Shown: positions 17,043-25,876, counted from the first letter of the stretch. The stretch is 34,120 nt of DNA from Acidimicrobiales bacterium (GCA_035316325.1 DATHJB010000232.1:1-34120), one strand, 5' to 3'. Notes: generated by a model not told the origin, from the sequence alone. Program-made: numbers and translations.

Positions 17043-18035
17043 ATGAAGGTCCTCGTGCTCGGCGTCGGGGCCGTCGGTGCCCGCGCCGCCCGTTACCTGG
17101 TGGCCCACGACGACGTGTCGTCGGTGCTGATCGCCGACGCCAACGCCCGGCGGCGTGCCGTCGTGGCCTCGTCGCTCGGCGCCCGGGCCCGGACGCTCGA
17201 CAGCCCCGACGACGTCGCCGGCGCCCGGGCCGACGTGGTGCTGATCGCCACGCCGGCAGCGGCCCAGCCCGACGCCGCCCGCCAGGCCGTCGCCCAGGGC
17301 CGCCACGTCGTCGCCACCGCCGACAGCATCCCGGCCGTCCGCGCCCTGCTCGACCTCGACGCCGAGGCCCGCGAGCGGGGGGTGACCGTGGCCATCGGGG
17401 CGACGTTCTCGCCCGGTCTGTCCTGCGTGCTGGCCCGCCACGCCGCCTCCCAGTTCGACAGCGTCGACGAGGTGCACGTCGCCCGCCAGGGCACCGGCGG
17501 CCCCGCCTGCGCCCGACAGCACCACGGCGCCCTCCGCGGCCGCGGCATCGACTGGCGCGACCAGGGCTGGACCCGCCGCCCGCCGGGCTCCGGCCGCGAG
17601 CTGTCGTTCTTCCCCGACCCGATCGGCGGCGCCGACTGCTACCGGGCCGCGCTGCCCGACGCGCTGCTGCTGGTCCCGGCCTTCGCCGGGGTCAGCCGGG
17701 TGACCGCCCGGCTCGCCGCGACCCGGCGCGACCGGTTCACCGCCGGCCTGCCGATGCTGCGGCGTCCGCACCCCGAGGGTCGCATCGGCGGCCTGCGGGT
17801 CGAGGTGCGCGGCCGCCGCGGCCAACTGCACGACACCGTGGTCCTCGGGGCCATCGACCGCCCCGCCGTCGCCGCTGCCACGGTCGCCGGGCTCGCCACC
17901 CGTTGGGTCGGCTCCGGCCGGACCGAACCCGGTGCCCAGGGCCTGGCCTGCCTGGTCGACGCCCTGCCGTTCCTCCACGACCTGTCGGAGGCCGGCGTGC
18001 GCGCCGCGGTCTTCGAGGGAGCTGCGGCCGGCTAG
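17043..18035 (+). CDS. saccharopine dehydrogenase-like / Gfo-Idh-type NAD(P)-binding protein
   Basis: A 330-residue oxidoreductase-like protein. The N-terminal Rossmann fold is clear: MKVLVLGVGAVGARAARYL (G7, G9, G12), an acidic residue D32 ending the second strand (ADANARR), and VVLIATPAAAQPDAARQAVAQGRHVVATAD near 74-103. This matches saccharopine-dehydrogenase-type NADP-binding domains and Gfo/Idh/MocA proteins. The rest (about 125-330) fits a substrate-binding domain but shows no motif I can assign. Composition is strongly Ala/Arg-rich, like its neighbours. It is three bases downstream of the small membrane protein, so probably one transcript. The substrate is unknown. Confidence 0.75.
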   Translation: MKVLVLGVGAVGARAARYLVAHDDVSSVLIADANARRRAVVASSLGARARTLDSPDDVAGARADVVLIATPAAAQPDAARQAVAQGRHVVATADSIPAVRALLDLDAEARERGVTVAIGATFSPGLSCVLARHAASQFDSVDEVHVARQGTGGPACARQHHGALRGRGIDWRDQGWTRRPPGSGRELSFFPDPIGGADCYRAALPDALLLVPAFAGVSRVTARLAATRRDRFTAGLPMLRRPHPEGRIGGLRVEVRGRRGQLHDTVVLGAIDRPAVAAATVAGLATRWVGSGRTEPGAQGLACLVDALPFLHDLSEAGVRAAVFEGAAAG

Positions 18036-18076
18036 AGATGCCGCTTCGGCGGTGACGCCTGCCAGAATCGTGGCCG

Positions 18077-19051
18077 GTGATCGTCGACTGCGCCGTCTAC
18101 ACGAAGGGCGAACGGCAGCCCGGGGTGCTCAACCTCGAGGACGCGCTCGAGACCGCGCGCGCCGGACCGGACAACTTCGTGTGGATCGGGCTGTACGAGC
18201 CCACCAACGACGAGTTCGCCGACGTCGCCACGGAGTTCGAGCTGCACCCGCTGGCCGTCGAGGATGCGGTCACCGCCCACCAGCGCCCCAAGCTGGAGCT
18301 CTACGGCAGTCACCTCTTCGTCGTGGCCAAGACGGCCCGCTACGACGACGCCAGCGAGAGCATCGAGTTCGCCGAGATCCAGATCTTCGCCGGCGAGGGC
18401 TTCGTGGTCACGGTCCGCCACGGTGCGGCGAGCCCGCTGGCGGCCGTCCGTCACGACTTGGAGGACGACCCCGCCCGCTGCCGGCTCGGCCCGCTCAGCG
18501 TCGTCCACGCCATCCTCGACCGCGTCGTCGACGACTACACGCCGGTGCTCGACGGCCTCGACACCGACATCGTGGAGGCCGAAGGCGAGGTGTTCGCCCC
18601 GGAGCGCACCAACCCGGCGGAGCGCATCTACCGGTTGAAGCGCTCGGTGCTCGACCTCTACCGCAGCATCGAACCGCTGCTCGACGCCCTGACCGCCCTG
18701 CGTCAGGGCAAGCACCCCTTCGAGGGGCAGGACCTGGAGCACTACTTCCGCGACGTCGAGGACCACGTGCACAAGGCCGTCAGCCGCGCCGAAGGCGACC
18801 GGGAGATGCTGTCCGACGCGCTGAACGTCAACCTCGCCCAGATCGCGGTCGGCCAGAACCAGGACATGCGGACGATCTCGGGCTGGGCCGCGATCGCGGC
18901 GGTCCCGACCATGCTCGCCGGCGTCTGGGGCATGAACTTCGACCACATGCCGGAGCTCGACGAGTGGTGGGGCTACCCGCTGGCGCTGACGCTGATGGCC
19001 TGTGCCGCCTTCGGGATCTGGCGGGTGCTGCGCAAGCGCGGCTGGCTCTGA
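18077..19051 (+). CDS. corA: CorA-family magnesium/cobalt transporter
   Basis: CorA channels are homopentamers carrying Mg2+ (also Co2+) inward. The 324-residue protein has the large N-terminal cytoplasmic domain (about 1-260) with the long stalk helix, then two C-terminal membrane helices. The signature G285-M-N287 ends the first helix and is followed by the family's external loop FDHMPEL; the second helix is WGYPLALTLMACAAFGIW. A basic tail ends it. The GTG at 18077 has no clear ribosome binding site; CAGAAT nine bases upstream might be a -10 of a leaderless transcript, but this is weak. It converges on hisN with 12 bases between. Confidence 0.92.
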   Translation: MIVDCAVYTKGERQPGVLNLEDALETARAGPDNFVWIGLYEPTNDEFADVATEFELHPLAVEDAVTAHQRPKLELYGSHLFVVAKTARYDDASESIEFAEIQIFAGEGFVVTVRHGAASPLAAVRHDLEDDPARCRLGPLSVVHAILDRVVDDYTPVLDGLDTDIVEAEGEVFAPERTNPAERIYRLKRSVLDLYRSIEPLLDALTALRQGKHPFEGQDLEHYFRDVEDHVHKAVSRAEGDREMLSDALNVNLAQIAVGQNQDMRTISGWAAIAAVPTMLAGVWGMNFDHMPELDEWWGYPLALTLMACAAFGIWRVLRKRGWL

Positions 19052-19063
19052 CCCGCGGCGACC

Positions 19064-19840
19064 CTACGACGACAGCAGCTTGAGCAGGTCGTCGTGAAGG
19101 ACGCCGTTGGAGGCGACGCCGCTGCCCGCCTCGGGTGACGGGTCGCCGCCGAGGCTGCTGAACCGCCCGCCGGCCTCGGTGAGGATCACCGGGTAGGGCG
19201 CCACGTCGTAGTGCTCCGCCTCGGGGTCGACCGTCGCGTCGGCCCGCCCGGTGGCCACCAGCGCGTAGCCGTAGCCGTCGCCCCAGGTGCGCAGGTGCAG
19301 CCCGGCCCGCTTGACCGCCAGCAGCGACGCCTCGGGCCAGTGCGAGTAGCTGCTGCTCATCAAGTAGGCGCCGTCCAGGCTCGAGGTGTCGCTCACCCGG
19401 GCCGGACGCCCGTCGAACCAGCAGCCCCGGCCCCGGCCGGCCCACACGACCTGGTCGAGCGCCGGTAGCGCGATCACCCCGATGGCAGGGCCGTGCTCGT
19501 CGTCGAAGGCGAGCAACGTCGAGTAGAGGGGGACGCTGCGGGTGAAGGCCTTCGTGCCGTCGATCGGGTCGAGCACCCAGCGCCGCCCCGACGTGCCTTC
19601 GTAGACGGGCTCCTCCTCGCCGATCACGGTGTCGTCGGGGTGGTGCTCCTCGAGCTGTTCCCGGATCCAACGCTCGGCGACCCGGTCGGCGACGGTGACC
19701 GGCGTGCCGTCGGCCTTGGACTCGACGGCGAGGTCGTCGTCGGCGAAGTACCGCATGGTCAACTGGCCCGCCACGCGGGTGGTCTCGACGGCGAAGGCCA
19801 GCAGATCGGGGTCGACGGGAGGGGCGTCGGGGGTCGTCAC
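19064..19840 (-). CDS. hisN: inositol monophosphatase family, histidinol-phosphatase-like (HisN)
   Basis: Mg2+-dependent phosphomonoesterase of the inositol monophosphatase superfamily. The 258-residue product shows metal ligands in VIGEEEP (E75/E76), LDPIDGTKAFTR (D91, D94) and the later EHYDVAPYPVILTEAGGRF. WGDGYGYALVATGRADATVDP favours the HisN histidinol-phosphate phosphatase group, which supplies histidine biosynthesis in Actinomycetota; inositol phosphatase activity cannot be excluded. The start is GTG, four bases after the fabZ stop, so it can be the last gene of the fatty-acid operon, although the pathways are unrelated. Confidence 0.85.
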   Translation of the reverse strand: MTTPDAPPVDPDLLAFAVETTRVAGQLTMRYFADDDLAVESKADGTPVTVADRVAERWIREQLEEHHPDDTVIGEEEPVYEGTSGRRWVLDPIDGTKAFTRSVPLYSTLLAFDDEHGPAIGVIALPALDQVVWAGRGRGCWFDGRPARVSDTSSLDGAYLMSSSYSHWPEASLLAVKRAGLHLRTWGDGYGYALVATGRADATVDPEAEHYDVAPYPVILTEAGGRFSSLGGDPSPEAGSGVASNGVLHDDLLKLLSS

Positions 19841-19844
19841 GCCG

Positions 19845-20267
19845 TCACCCTAGGACGAAGAAGAGCCGTCCTGAGCACGTCGTCTTGCCCGCCACAGTGG
19901 CCGTCGCCCGACCCCAGCCGCCCCGTGCCGAGAGTCGTTCCAGCTCGACCACGAGGGTCAGCTCGTCGTGCGGCACCACCTGCCGGCGGAAGCGGACGTC
20001 CTCGACGCCGCCGAACAGCGGCAGCTTGTCCTTGTAGCGCTCGTCGGCCAGCACCGCGATCGCGCCGGCCTGTGCCAGCGCCTCCAGCTGGATGACGCCG
20101 GGGAAGATCGGCCGTCCGGGGAAGTGCCCGGCCAGGAACGCCTCCTCGCCGGTGACCAGGTAGCGGGCCTCGATGCTCTCGCCCGGCACCATCTCCACCA
20201 CCTTGTCGACGAAGCGGAACGGCGGTCGGTGGGGGAGGAGGTCGACCGCGTCGGCCACCTCGGTCAC
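19845..20267 (-). CDS. fabZ: 3-hydroxyacyl-ACP dehydratase FabZ
   Basis: Dehydrates 3-hydroxyacyl-ACP to trans-2-enoyl-ACP in FAS-II. The 140-residue hotdog-fold protein has LLPHRPPFRFVDKV (10-23) and the catalytic pair H48 and E62 in GHFPGRPIFPGVIQLEALAQ. Length is standard. The GTG at 20267 overlaps the fabI stop codon as GTGA; the longer open frame upstream is a shadow of fabI. A FabZ-type enzyme rather than a HadAB pair is notable beside an InhA-like reductase. Confidence 0.95.
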   Translation of the reverse strand: MTEVADAVDLLPHRPPFRFVDKVVEMVPGESIEARYLVTGEEAFLAGHFPGRPIFPGVIQLEALAQAGAIAVLADERYKDKLPLFGGVEDVRFRRQVVPHDELTLVVELERLSARGGWGRATATVAGKTTCSGRLFFVLG

Positions 20268-21058
20268 GAGGCCACCTCGGCCGGCTGGTTCGCCAGCGCC
20301 ACGGCATGGACGCCGCCGTCGACGTGGATGATCTCGCCGGTGGTGGCCGGGAACCAGTCGGAGAACAGGGCGACGCAGGCCTTCGCCGTCGGCTCCGGGT
20401 CGCGCACGTCCCAGCCCAGCGGTGCCCGCTCGCCCCACGCCACCTGCATCGCGTCGAACCCGGGGATCGACCTGGCGGCCATCGTGCGCAGGGGACCGGC
20501 CGCCACGAGGTTGACCCGGATGCCCTGCGGCCCCAGGTCGCGGGCCAGGTAGCGGGCGGTCGCCTCGAGCGCGGCCTTGGCGACGCCCATCCAGTCGTAG
20601 GCCGGCCACACCTGCTGGGCGTCGAAGTCGAGGGCCACGATCCCGGAGCCCGGTGGCATCAGCGGTGCCAGCGTCTCGGCGAGCGACTTGAGGGAGTAGG
20701 TGGAGATCTGCAGCGCCGTCGAGACGTCCTCCCACCCGGCGGCGAAGAGGCCCTCCGGCTGGCCGAGGCACTTCTCCGGCGCGAAGCCGATGGCGTGGAG
20801 CACCCCGTCGACCCGGCCCCAGCGCTCGCCCAGCGTCGAGGCGAGAGCGGCGTGGTGGGCGGCGTCGGTGATGTCGAGCTCGAGCACGTCGGGCGTGCCG
20901 GGCAGCCCGCGGGCCACTCGCTCGGTCAGGCGGAAGGCCCGCCCGAACGAGGTGAGCACGATCTCGGCCCCGGCCTTCACGGCCTGCTCGGCCACGGAGG
21001 CCGCGATGGAGTCCTTGGTCAGCACGCCGGTGAGGACGAGCTTCTTGCCTTCGAGCAT
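20264..21058 (-). CDS. fabI: enoyl-ACP reductase, InhA-like (FabI)
   Basis: NADH-dependent enoyl-ACP reductase, the last step of each elongation cycle and the target of triclosan and isoniazid-NAD in its family. The 264-residue SDR protein has the glycine-region GVLTKDSIAASVAEQA near 11-26, VLHAIGFAPE near 87-96, the catalytic Y154 and K161 in YDWMGVAKAALE, and NLVAAGPLRT near 183-192. FDFDAQQVWPAYDWM-type and NLVAAGPLRT segments are closer to mycobacterial InhA than to E. coli FabI. AGAGGA precedes the ATG at 21058, 20 bases after the accD-like stop. It is translationally coupled to fabZ by a GTGA overlap. Confidence 0.95.
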   Translation of the reverse strand: MLEGKKLVLTGVLTKDSIAASVAEQAVKAGAEIVLTSFGRAFRLTERVARGLPGTPDVLELDITDAAHHAALASTLGERWGRVDGVLHAIGFAPEKCLGQPEGLFAAGWEDVSTALQISTYSLKSLAETLAPLMPPGSGIVALDFDAQQVWPAYDWMGVAKAALEATARYLARDLGPQGIRVNLVAAGPLRTMAARSIPGFDAMQVAWGERAPLGWDVRDPEPTAKACVALFSDWFPATTGEIIHVDGGVHAVALANQPAEVAS

Positions 21059-21078
21059 TGGTGATCCTCTGCCGGTCG

Positions 21079-22452
21079 TTAGAGCGGGACGTTCTCGTGA
21101 CGTCGCCGCACGGGACGTTCGCGCTTGGTGGTGAGCGCCAGCAAGGCTTCGGCGACCGCCAGGCGGGTGCCGGCCGGTTCGACCACCGCATCGACGAAGC
21201 CGCGCTCGGCAGCCGCCCGGGGCGACAGGTGCTCCTCCGAGTACTCGGCCTCGAGCCGTTCCCGCAGCCCCTCGCGGTGCTCGTCCTCGGCCTTCAGCAG
21301 GGCCCGCCGGTGGATGATCCCCACCGCACCCTTGGCGCCCATCACCGCGATCTCGGCCTGGGGCCAGGCCAGCGCGCAGTCGTTGCCCATGGACTTGCAG
21401 TCCATGACGATGTAGGCGCCGCCGTAGGCCTTGCGCAGCACCACGCACACCCGGGGCACGGTGGCCTCGGCGTAGGCGAAGGCGAGCTTGGCGCCGTGGC
21501 GGACGATGCCGCGCCACTCCTGGTCGCGCCCCGGGCGGAACCCGGGCGTGTCGACCAGCGTGAGCAGCGGCACGTTGAACGAGTCGCACCAGCGAACGAA
21601 GCGGGCGCCCTTGATCGAGCTCTCGATGTCGAGGGCACCGGCGAGCTGGCTGGGCTGGTTGGCGACGATGCCGACGGGCAGTCCGGCCACCCGGCCGAAC
21701 CCGACCACCAGGCTGGAGCCGAAGCGGGCCCGCAGCTCCACGAACCAGCGGTCGTCGAGCAGGTCGGTGATGACGTTGCGCACGTCGTAGGACTCGCGCT
21801 CGTTGGCCGGCACCGCCTTGGCGGCCTGCACGCAGCGCCGGTCGGGCGGGTCGACGGTCGGTTCGCGGGGCGGCGCTTCCAGGCTGTTCGACGGGAGGAA
21901 CGACAGGACGTCGCCCACCGCGGCGAGCGCCTCGGTGACGTCCGCTGCGGCGAGGTCGGCCACGCCGCTGCGGGTCTGGTGCGACCAGGCGTCGCCCAGC
22001 TGGGCCGGGTCGATGCCGTTGGTGCCGGTCATGCGGGCCGAGGCCTCGGCGCCGTTGACGAACAGCTTGGCCTGCTCGGTCAGCACCACCAGGTCGACCA
22101 GGCCGACCGCGATGGCCGGACCGCCCAGGCACGGACCGTCGATCACCATGGCCGTGGGCACGACGCCCGAGGCCCGGGCCAGCTCGCGGGCGATCCGCCC
22201 CCAGGCACCGAGGGCCGCGAGCCCTCCCGGGGCGTCGAGGCCCATGCGCTCGATCACGCCAACGATCGGCACGCCGGCGTCGACGCCCGCCCGGATGGTG
22301 CGGGCCACGAGGTCGGCGTCGGCTCCGGTGATCGCGCCGCGGAACCAGGCCACCGTCTGCTCGCCCAGCTCCGGGAGCTGGCCGATCTCGGCGACGACCG
22401 ACCCGGATCGGGCGGCCGCGACGGGCAGCCGGGGCGCGACCACCGAACCCAC
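21079..22452 (-). CDS. accD: acyl-CoA carboxylase carboxyltransferase (AccD/PccB-type)
   Basis: Carboxyltransferase moving CO2 from biotin to acetyl- or acyl-CoA, presumably feeding malonyl-CoA to the FAS-II genes around it. From the GTG at 22452 it has 457 residues. The first crotonase-like half shows VIDGPCLGGPAIAVGLVDLVV and a FLPSNSLEAPP junction. The second half shows SSIKGARFVRWCDSFNVPLLTLVDTPGF, a GIVRHGAKLAFAYAEATVP stretch, AYGGAYIVMDCKSMG and AVGIIHRR. All are typical of PccB/AccD beta subunits. It is about 60-70 residues shorter than the usual 520, the loss being at the N-terminus. The start overlaps the fabF stop by one base (TAGTG). No biotin carboxylase lies in the window. Confidence 0.9.
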   Translation of the reverse strand: MGSVVAPRLPVAAARSGSVVAEIGQLPELGEQTVAWFRGAITGADADLVARTIRAGVDAGVPIVGVIERMGLDAPGGLAALGAWGRIARELARASGVVPTAMVIDGPCLGGPAIAVGLVDLVVLTEQAKLFVNGAEASARMTGTNGIDPAQLGDAWSHQTRSGVADLAAADVTEALAAVGDVLSFLPSNSLEAPPREPTVDPPDRRCVQAAKAVPANERESYDVRNVITDLLDDRWFVELRARFGSSLVVGFGRVAGLPVGIVANQPSQLAGALDIESSIKGARFVRWCDSFNVPLLTLVDTPGFRPGRDQEWRGIVRHGAKLAFAYAEATVPRVCVVLRKAYGGAYIVMDCKSMGNDCALAWPQAEIAVMGAKGAVGIIHRRALLKAEDEHREGLRERLEAEYSEEHLSPRAAAERGFVDAVVEPAGTRLAVAEALLALTTKRERPVRRRHENVPL

Positions 22453-23738
22453 TACGGCGTGGCTCCGTCGGTGCCGGGAGGTGGCCCGAGGATCAGCGCG
22501 GCGTTGTGGCCACCGAACGCGAACGACGTCGAGAGCGCCGGCGCCGAGGCCACCTGACGGGGGGAGCCGTGGACCACGTCGACCGGCAGGTCGCACTGCT
22601 CGTGGTTGGCCGTGGGCGGCACCTGGCCGTCGGCGACCGACAGCAGCGCCGCGATCGCCTCGACCGCGCCCGCCGCACCGATGAGGTGGCCGGTCACGCC
22701 CTTGGTGGAGGTCACGGGCACGGCGTGGTCGCCGAAGACCTTCGACAGCGCCGCCGACTCGGCGGCCTCGTTGTGCGGCGTCGACGTGCCGTGGGCGTTC
22801 ACATGGCCGATCTCGGACGGCTCCAGGCCGGCGTCGGACAACGCCACCTCCATGCACGCAGCCATGCCGGCCCCGCTCTCCAGGGGAGCGGTGATGTGGA
22901 AGGCATCGCAGGTGCTGCCGTAGCCGAGGACCTCGCCCTTGATCTCGGCGCCCCGGGCCACGGCGTGGTCGAGCGTCTCCAGCACCACGAACCCGGCGCC
23001 CTCGCCCATCACGAAGCCGTCACGGTCGACGTCGAAGGGCCGGGAGGCCTCCTCGGCGGGCCGCTTGCTCAGCGCGCCCATGCGGGCGAACGCCGACATC
23101 GACACCGGAGCGACGCTCGCCTCGGTGCCACCGCAGACCACCACGTCGGCGAGGCCCTCGCGCACCATGCGGGCGCCCTCGCCGATGGCGTTGGAGCCGG
23201 TGGCGCAGGCGGTGGCGACGGCCAGGTTGGGGCCGGTCCAGCCCTGGTGGATGGCGATCATCGCGGCGGGGGCGTTGGGCATCATCATCGGCACCAGGAA
23301 CGGGCTGGTGCGGCTCGGGCCCTTCTCCGCGTAGCTGATGACCTGGTCCTCCAGCGTGCGGATGCCACCCACGCCGGAGCCGGCCACCACGCCCCGACGA
23401 TGCATCGGCGCGGCGAGGCCGTCGTCCGCGTGGCCCTCGGTGGCCACCGCGCCGGCATCGGTGACCGCGTCCGCCGCCGCGGCCACGGCCAGCAGCGTGG
23501 CGCGATCGGTGCGGCGCACCTCCTTGGGACCGACGTAGGGCACGGCGTCGAAGTCGCGCACCTCGCAGGCGATGCGCACGGAGTGCTCGGTGGGATCGAA
23601 CAGAGTGATGGTGCCTGCCCTCGTCGTGCCTGCGAGCAGCGTCTCCCACATCGAGTCGACCGTCAGACCGGCGGGCGTCTTCACGCCCATGCCGGTGACG
23701 ACGACGCGGGGCCGTCCCCGGTGGTCGGTCGAGGTCAC
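22452..23738 (-). CDS. fabF: beta-ketoacyl-ACP synthase II (FabF)
   Basis: Elongating ketosynthase that condenses malonyl-ACP with acyl-ACP. The 428-residue thiolase-fold protein has the complete triad: C178 in VATACATGSNAIGEG, H316 in NAHGTSTPHNEA and H351 in STKGVTGHLIGAAGAVE. The C-terminal gate STSFAFGGHNAALIL is present. Length is slightly above the usual 412. The start is GTG at 23738, two bases after the acpP stop, and its stop overlaps the carboxyltransferase start. The acpP-fabF pair is the classic arrangement. Confidence 0.96.
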   Translation of the reverse strand: MTSTDHRGRPRVVVTGMGVKTPAGLTVDSMWETLLAGTTRAGTITLFDPTEHSVRIACEVRDFDAVPYVGPKEVRRTDRATLLAVAAAADAVTDAGAVATEGHADDGLAAPMHRRGVVAGSGVGGIRTLEDQVISYAEKGPSRTSPFLVPMMMPNAPAAMIAIHQGWTGPNLAVATACATGSNAIGEGARMVREGLADVVVCGGTEASVAPVSMSAFARMGALSKRPAEEASRPFDVDRDGFVMGEGAGFVVLETLDHAVARGAEIKGEVLGYGSTCDAFHITAPLESGAGMAACMEVALSDAGLEPSEIGHVNAHGTSTPHNEAAESAALSKVFGDHAVPVTSTKGVTGHLIGAAGAVEAIAALLSVADGQVPPTANHEQCDLPVDVVHGSPRQVASAPALSTSFAFGGHNAALILGPPPGTDGATP

Positions 23739-23740
23739 GA

Positions 23741-23995
23741 CTAGGCCTTCGAGGCCACACTCGCGGCGAGGATGACGTCGAGCGCGTCGCCGACGGTCTT
23801 CACCTCGGCCAGCTCGTCCTCCTCGATGGTGATGCCCAGGGTGTCTTCCAGCGACATCACCAGCTCCACCAGGTCGAGGCTGTCGGCCTCGAGGTCCTCG
23901 GCGAACGACGCCGTCTCGGTCACCTTGTCGGCTTCGACCTGAAGGACGTCGACCGCCGCCGTGCGGAGGGCGGTGAGTGCATCGGAACGCTCCAT
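23741..23995 (-). CDS. acpP: acyl carrier protein
   Basis: Small acidic carrier holding acyl chains on a 4'-phosphopantetheine arm. The 84-residue product has the attachment serine in EADSLDLVELVM (Ser39), preceded by ASFAEDLE, and the helix-3 region ITIEEDELAEVKTVGDALDVI. The ATG at 23995 is chosen because GGAG lies nine bases upstream; an ATG six bases earlier (24001) is too close to it. The upstream open frame is a shadow of fabG. A 64-base gap before it is the longest internal gap of the operon and may give it its own strong translation signal. Confidence 0.96.
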   Translation of the reverse strand: MERSDALTALRTAAVDVLQVEADKVTETASFAEDLEADSLDLVELVMSLEDTLGITIEEDELAEVKTVGDALDVILAASVASKA

Positions 23996-24059
23996 GTACA
24001 TCTTCTCCAGTTCTCTCGGGATGTCGGACTCGATCGGACGGTGGTCCGGTGCCGGGTGC

Positions 24060-24809
24060 TCAGCGTCCCATGCCGACGCCGCCGTCCACAGGGACGACCG
24101 CGCCGGTGATGTAGGACGCGCTGTCGGAGCACAGGAACGCCACCAGGGCGGCCACCTCTTCGGGACGGCCCAGGCGACCGACGGCGGTGGCCGCAACCAG
24201 GAGCTCACGGCGTTGCTCGGGCAGAGACTCCATCATGGCAGTGTCGATCGGACCCGGCTCGACCACGTTCACGGTGATGTTGCGGGACGCGACCTCGCGG
24301 GCCACCGAGCGGCTGAAGCCCACCAGCCCGGCCTTGGCGGCGGCGTAGTTGGCCTGGCCCGGCGAGCCCATGGCGCCCACGATCGACGACACCTGCACGA
24401 CCCGGCCGAACCGGGCCCGGATCATCGGCCGCAGCGCCCGCTTGGTGGTGCGGAAGGGGCCCGACAGGTCGGTGTCGAGCGTGTGCTGCCAGTCGTCCTC
24501 GCTCAGCTGCACGAGCAGCTTGTCGCGGTTGACGCCGGCCGCATTGACCAGCACCTCGACGGGCCCGAAGGCCTGCTCGACGTCGGTGAACGCGGCGTCG
24601 ACGCCGCCGGGGTCGGACACGTCGATGTGCACCACCCGGGCGGTGCCGCCCTCGCCCTCGATCTGGCCGGCGGTCTGCTCGGCGGCGTCCTGCCGGCCGG
24701 CGTAACCCACCGCCACCAGCTTCCCGTCCGCCGCCAGCGCTCGGGCCACGGCGGCGCCGATGCCACCCGACGCGCCCGTCACGAACGCGACGCGCTTGCC
24801 GTCGCTCAC
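24060..24809 (-). CDS. fabG: 3-oxoacyl-ACP reductase FabG
   Basis: NADPH-dependent reductase of 3-ketoacyl-ACP, an SDR protein of 249 residues. TGASGGIG (11-18) binds the cofactor, NAAGVN is at 89-94, S142 lies in VVQVSSIVG, and Y155 and K159 in NYAAAKAG. The fourth member of the usual tetrad, the Asn of the xxNL motif, is replaced by Asp (D114 in LDTDLSGPF). The C-terminus ITGAVVPVDGGVGMGR is typical. The GTG at 24809 is chosen because it overlaps the fabH stop (GTGA), the pattern seen elsewhere in this operon; another GTG at 24824 would add five residues. Confidence 0.94.
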   Translation of the reverse strand: MSDGKRVAFVTGASGGIGAAVARALAADGKLVAVGYAGRQDAAEQTAGQIEGEGGTARVVHIDVSDPGGVDAAFTDVEQAFGPVEVLVNAAGVNRDKLLVQLSEDDWQHTLDTDLSGPFRTTKRALRPMIRARFGRVVQVSSIVGAMGSPGQANYAAAKAGLVGFSRSVAREVASRNITVNVVEPGPIDTAMMESLPEQRRELLVAATAVGRLGRPEEVAALVAFLCSDSASYITGAVVPVDGGVGMGR

Positions 24810-25876
24810 TTCTGTTCGTCCCACGATGTCCGCCAGCGTAGGAGACCGGTGCCGACCGTGAGGCCTGCACCGAAACCGGTCACCAGCACGAGGCTGCCGT
24901 CGCGCAGCCGGCCGGTCTCGGCGATCTCGCTCAGCGCCAGCGGCACCGAGGCCGCGGAGGTGTTGCCGTGCCGGTCGACGGTCTGGACCGCCTGCTCGGG
25001 GGCGAGGCCGACGCGGGCCAGCACGGCGTCGATGATGCGGGCGTTGGCCTGGTGGGGCACGAACAGGTCGACGTCAGCGGGGGTGCAGCCGGCGGCGGCG
25101 AGCGTGCGGGTCACCGAGTCGGACACGGCCCGCACGGCCCGGCGGAACAGCTCGGGGCCGTCCATGCGCAGGTGCTGCTCGCCGGCGGCGAGGCTCTCGA
25201 CCGTCGTGGGTCGGCCCGAACCGCCGGCAGTGATGGTCAGCAGCTCGGCGCCCTCGGGGTCGTCGACCAGGTCGGAGGCCAGGAGCCCGCCGTCCTGCTC
25301 GCTGGTGCCGTCGCGCACGAGCACCACGGCTCCGGCGCCGTCGCCGAAGAGCACGGCGGTGCCGCGGTCGGCCGGGTCGACGCTGCGGGTGAGCGTGTCG
25401 GCCCCGACCAGCAGCACCTTGCGGGCGATGCCGGTCTCGATGAGGGAGCCGCACACGACCATGCCGTAGACGAAGCCGGCACAGGCCGCGTTCAGGTCGA
25501 AGGCGCCGGCGGGGGTGCCCAGCTCGGCGGCCACCAGCGCCGCGGTCGACGGCATCGGCTGCTCGGGCGTGGTGGTGGCGACGACGACGAGGTCGAGCTC
25601 GTTGGGGAGCATCCGGGCTCGGACGAGGGCGTCGCGGGCGGCGGCGACGGCGAGGGGACCGGTCGACTCACCGGGCCCGCCGACCCGGCGCTCGCGGATG
25701 CCGGTGCGGGTGCTGATCCAGGCGTCGCTCGTGTCGAGCCGCAGTGCCAGCTCGTCGTTGGTGACGCGCCGCTCGGGCAGCGCCCCGCCCCAGCCGGCGA
25801 CGGCGAAGCGGGCCTGGAGCGTCGATGTGGTGGGGGCGCTCGCGGTGCCCCACTCGGTCAGCAGCCCCGAGCTCAC
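24806..25876 (-). CDS. fabH: beta-ketoacyl-ACP synthase III (FabH)
   Basis: Initiates FAS-II by condensing acetyl- or branched acyl-CoA with malonyl-ACP. The 356-residue product has the triad C132 (DLNAACAGFVYGM), H275 (VPHQANARII) and N305 (RHGNTSAASVPLAL), and the C-terminal LVTGFGAGLTVGTGLLRW. About 20 residues before the conserved ARFAVAGWGGALPERRVTN are extra relative to the usual start. The GTG at 25876 overlaps the stop of the carrier-like gene (GTGA). Primer preference (acetyl or branched) cannot be read from the sequence. Confidence 0.96.
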   Translation of the reverse strand: MSSGLLTEWGTASAPTTSTLQARFAVAGWGGALPERRVTNDELALRLDTSDAWISTRTGIRERRVGGPGESTGPLAVAAARDALVRARMLPNELDLVVVATTTPEQPMPSTAALVAAELGTPAGAFDLNAACAGFVYGMVVCGSLIETGIARKVLLVGADTLTRSVDPADRGTAVLFGDGAGAVVLVRDGTSEQDGGLLASDLVDDPEGAELLTITAGGSGRPTTVESLAAGEQHLRMDGPELFRRAVRAVSDSVTRTLAAAGCTPADVDLFVPHQANARIIDAVLARVGLAPEQAVQTVDRHGNTSAASVPLALSEIAETGRLRDGSLVLVTGFGAGLTVGTGLLRWRTSWDEQK

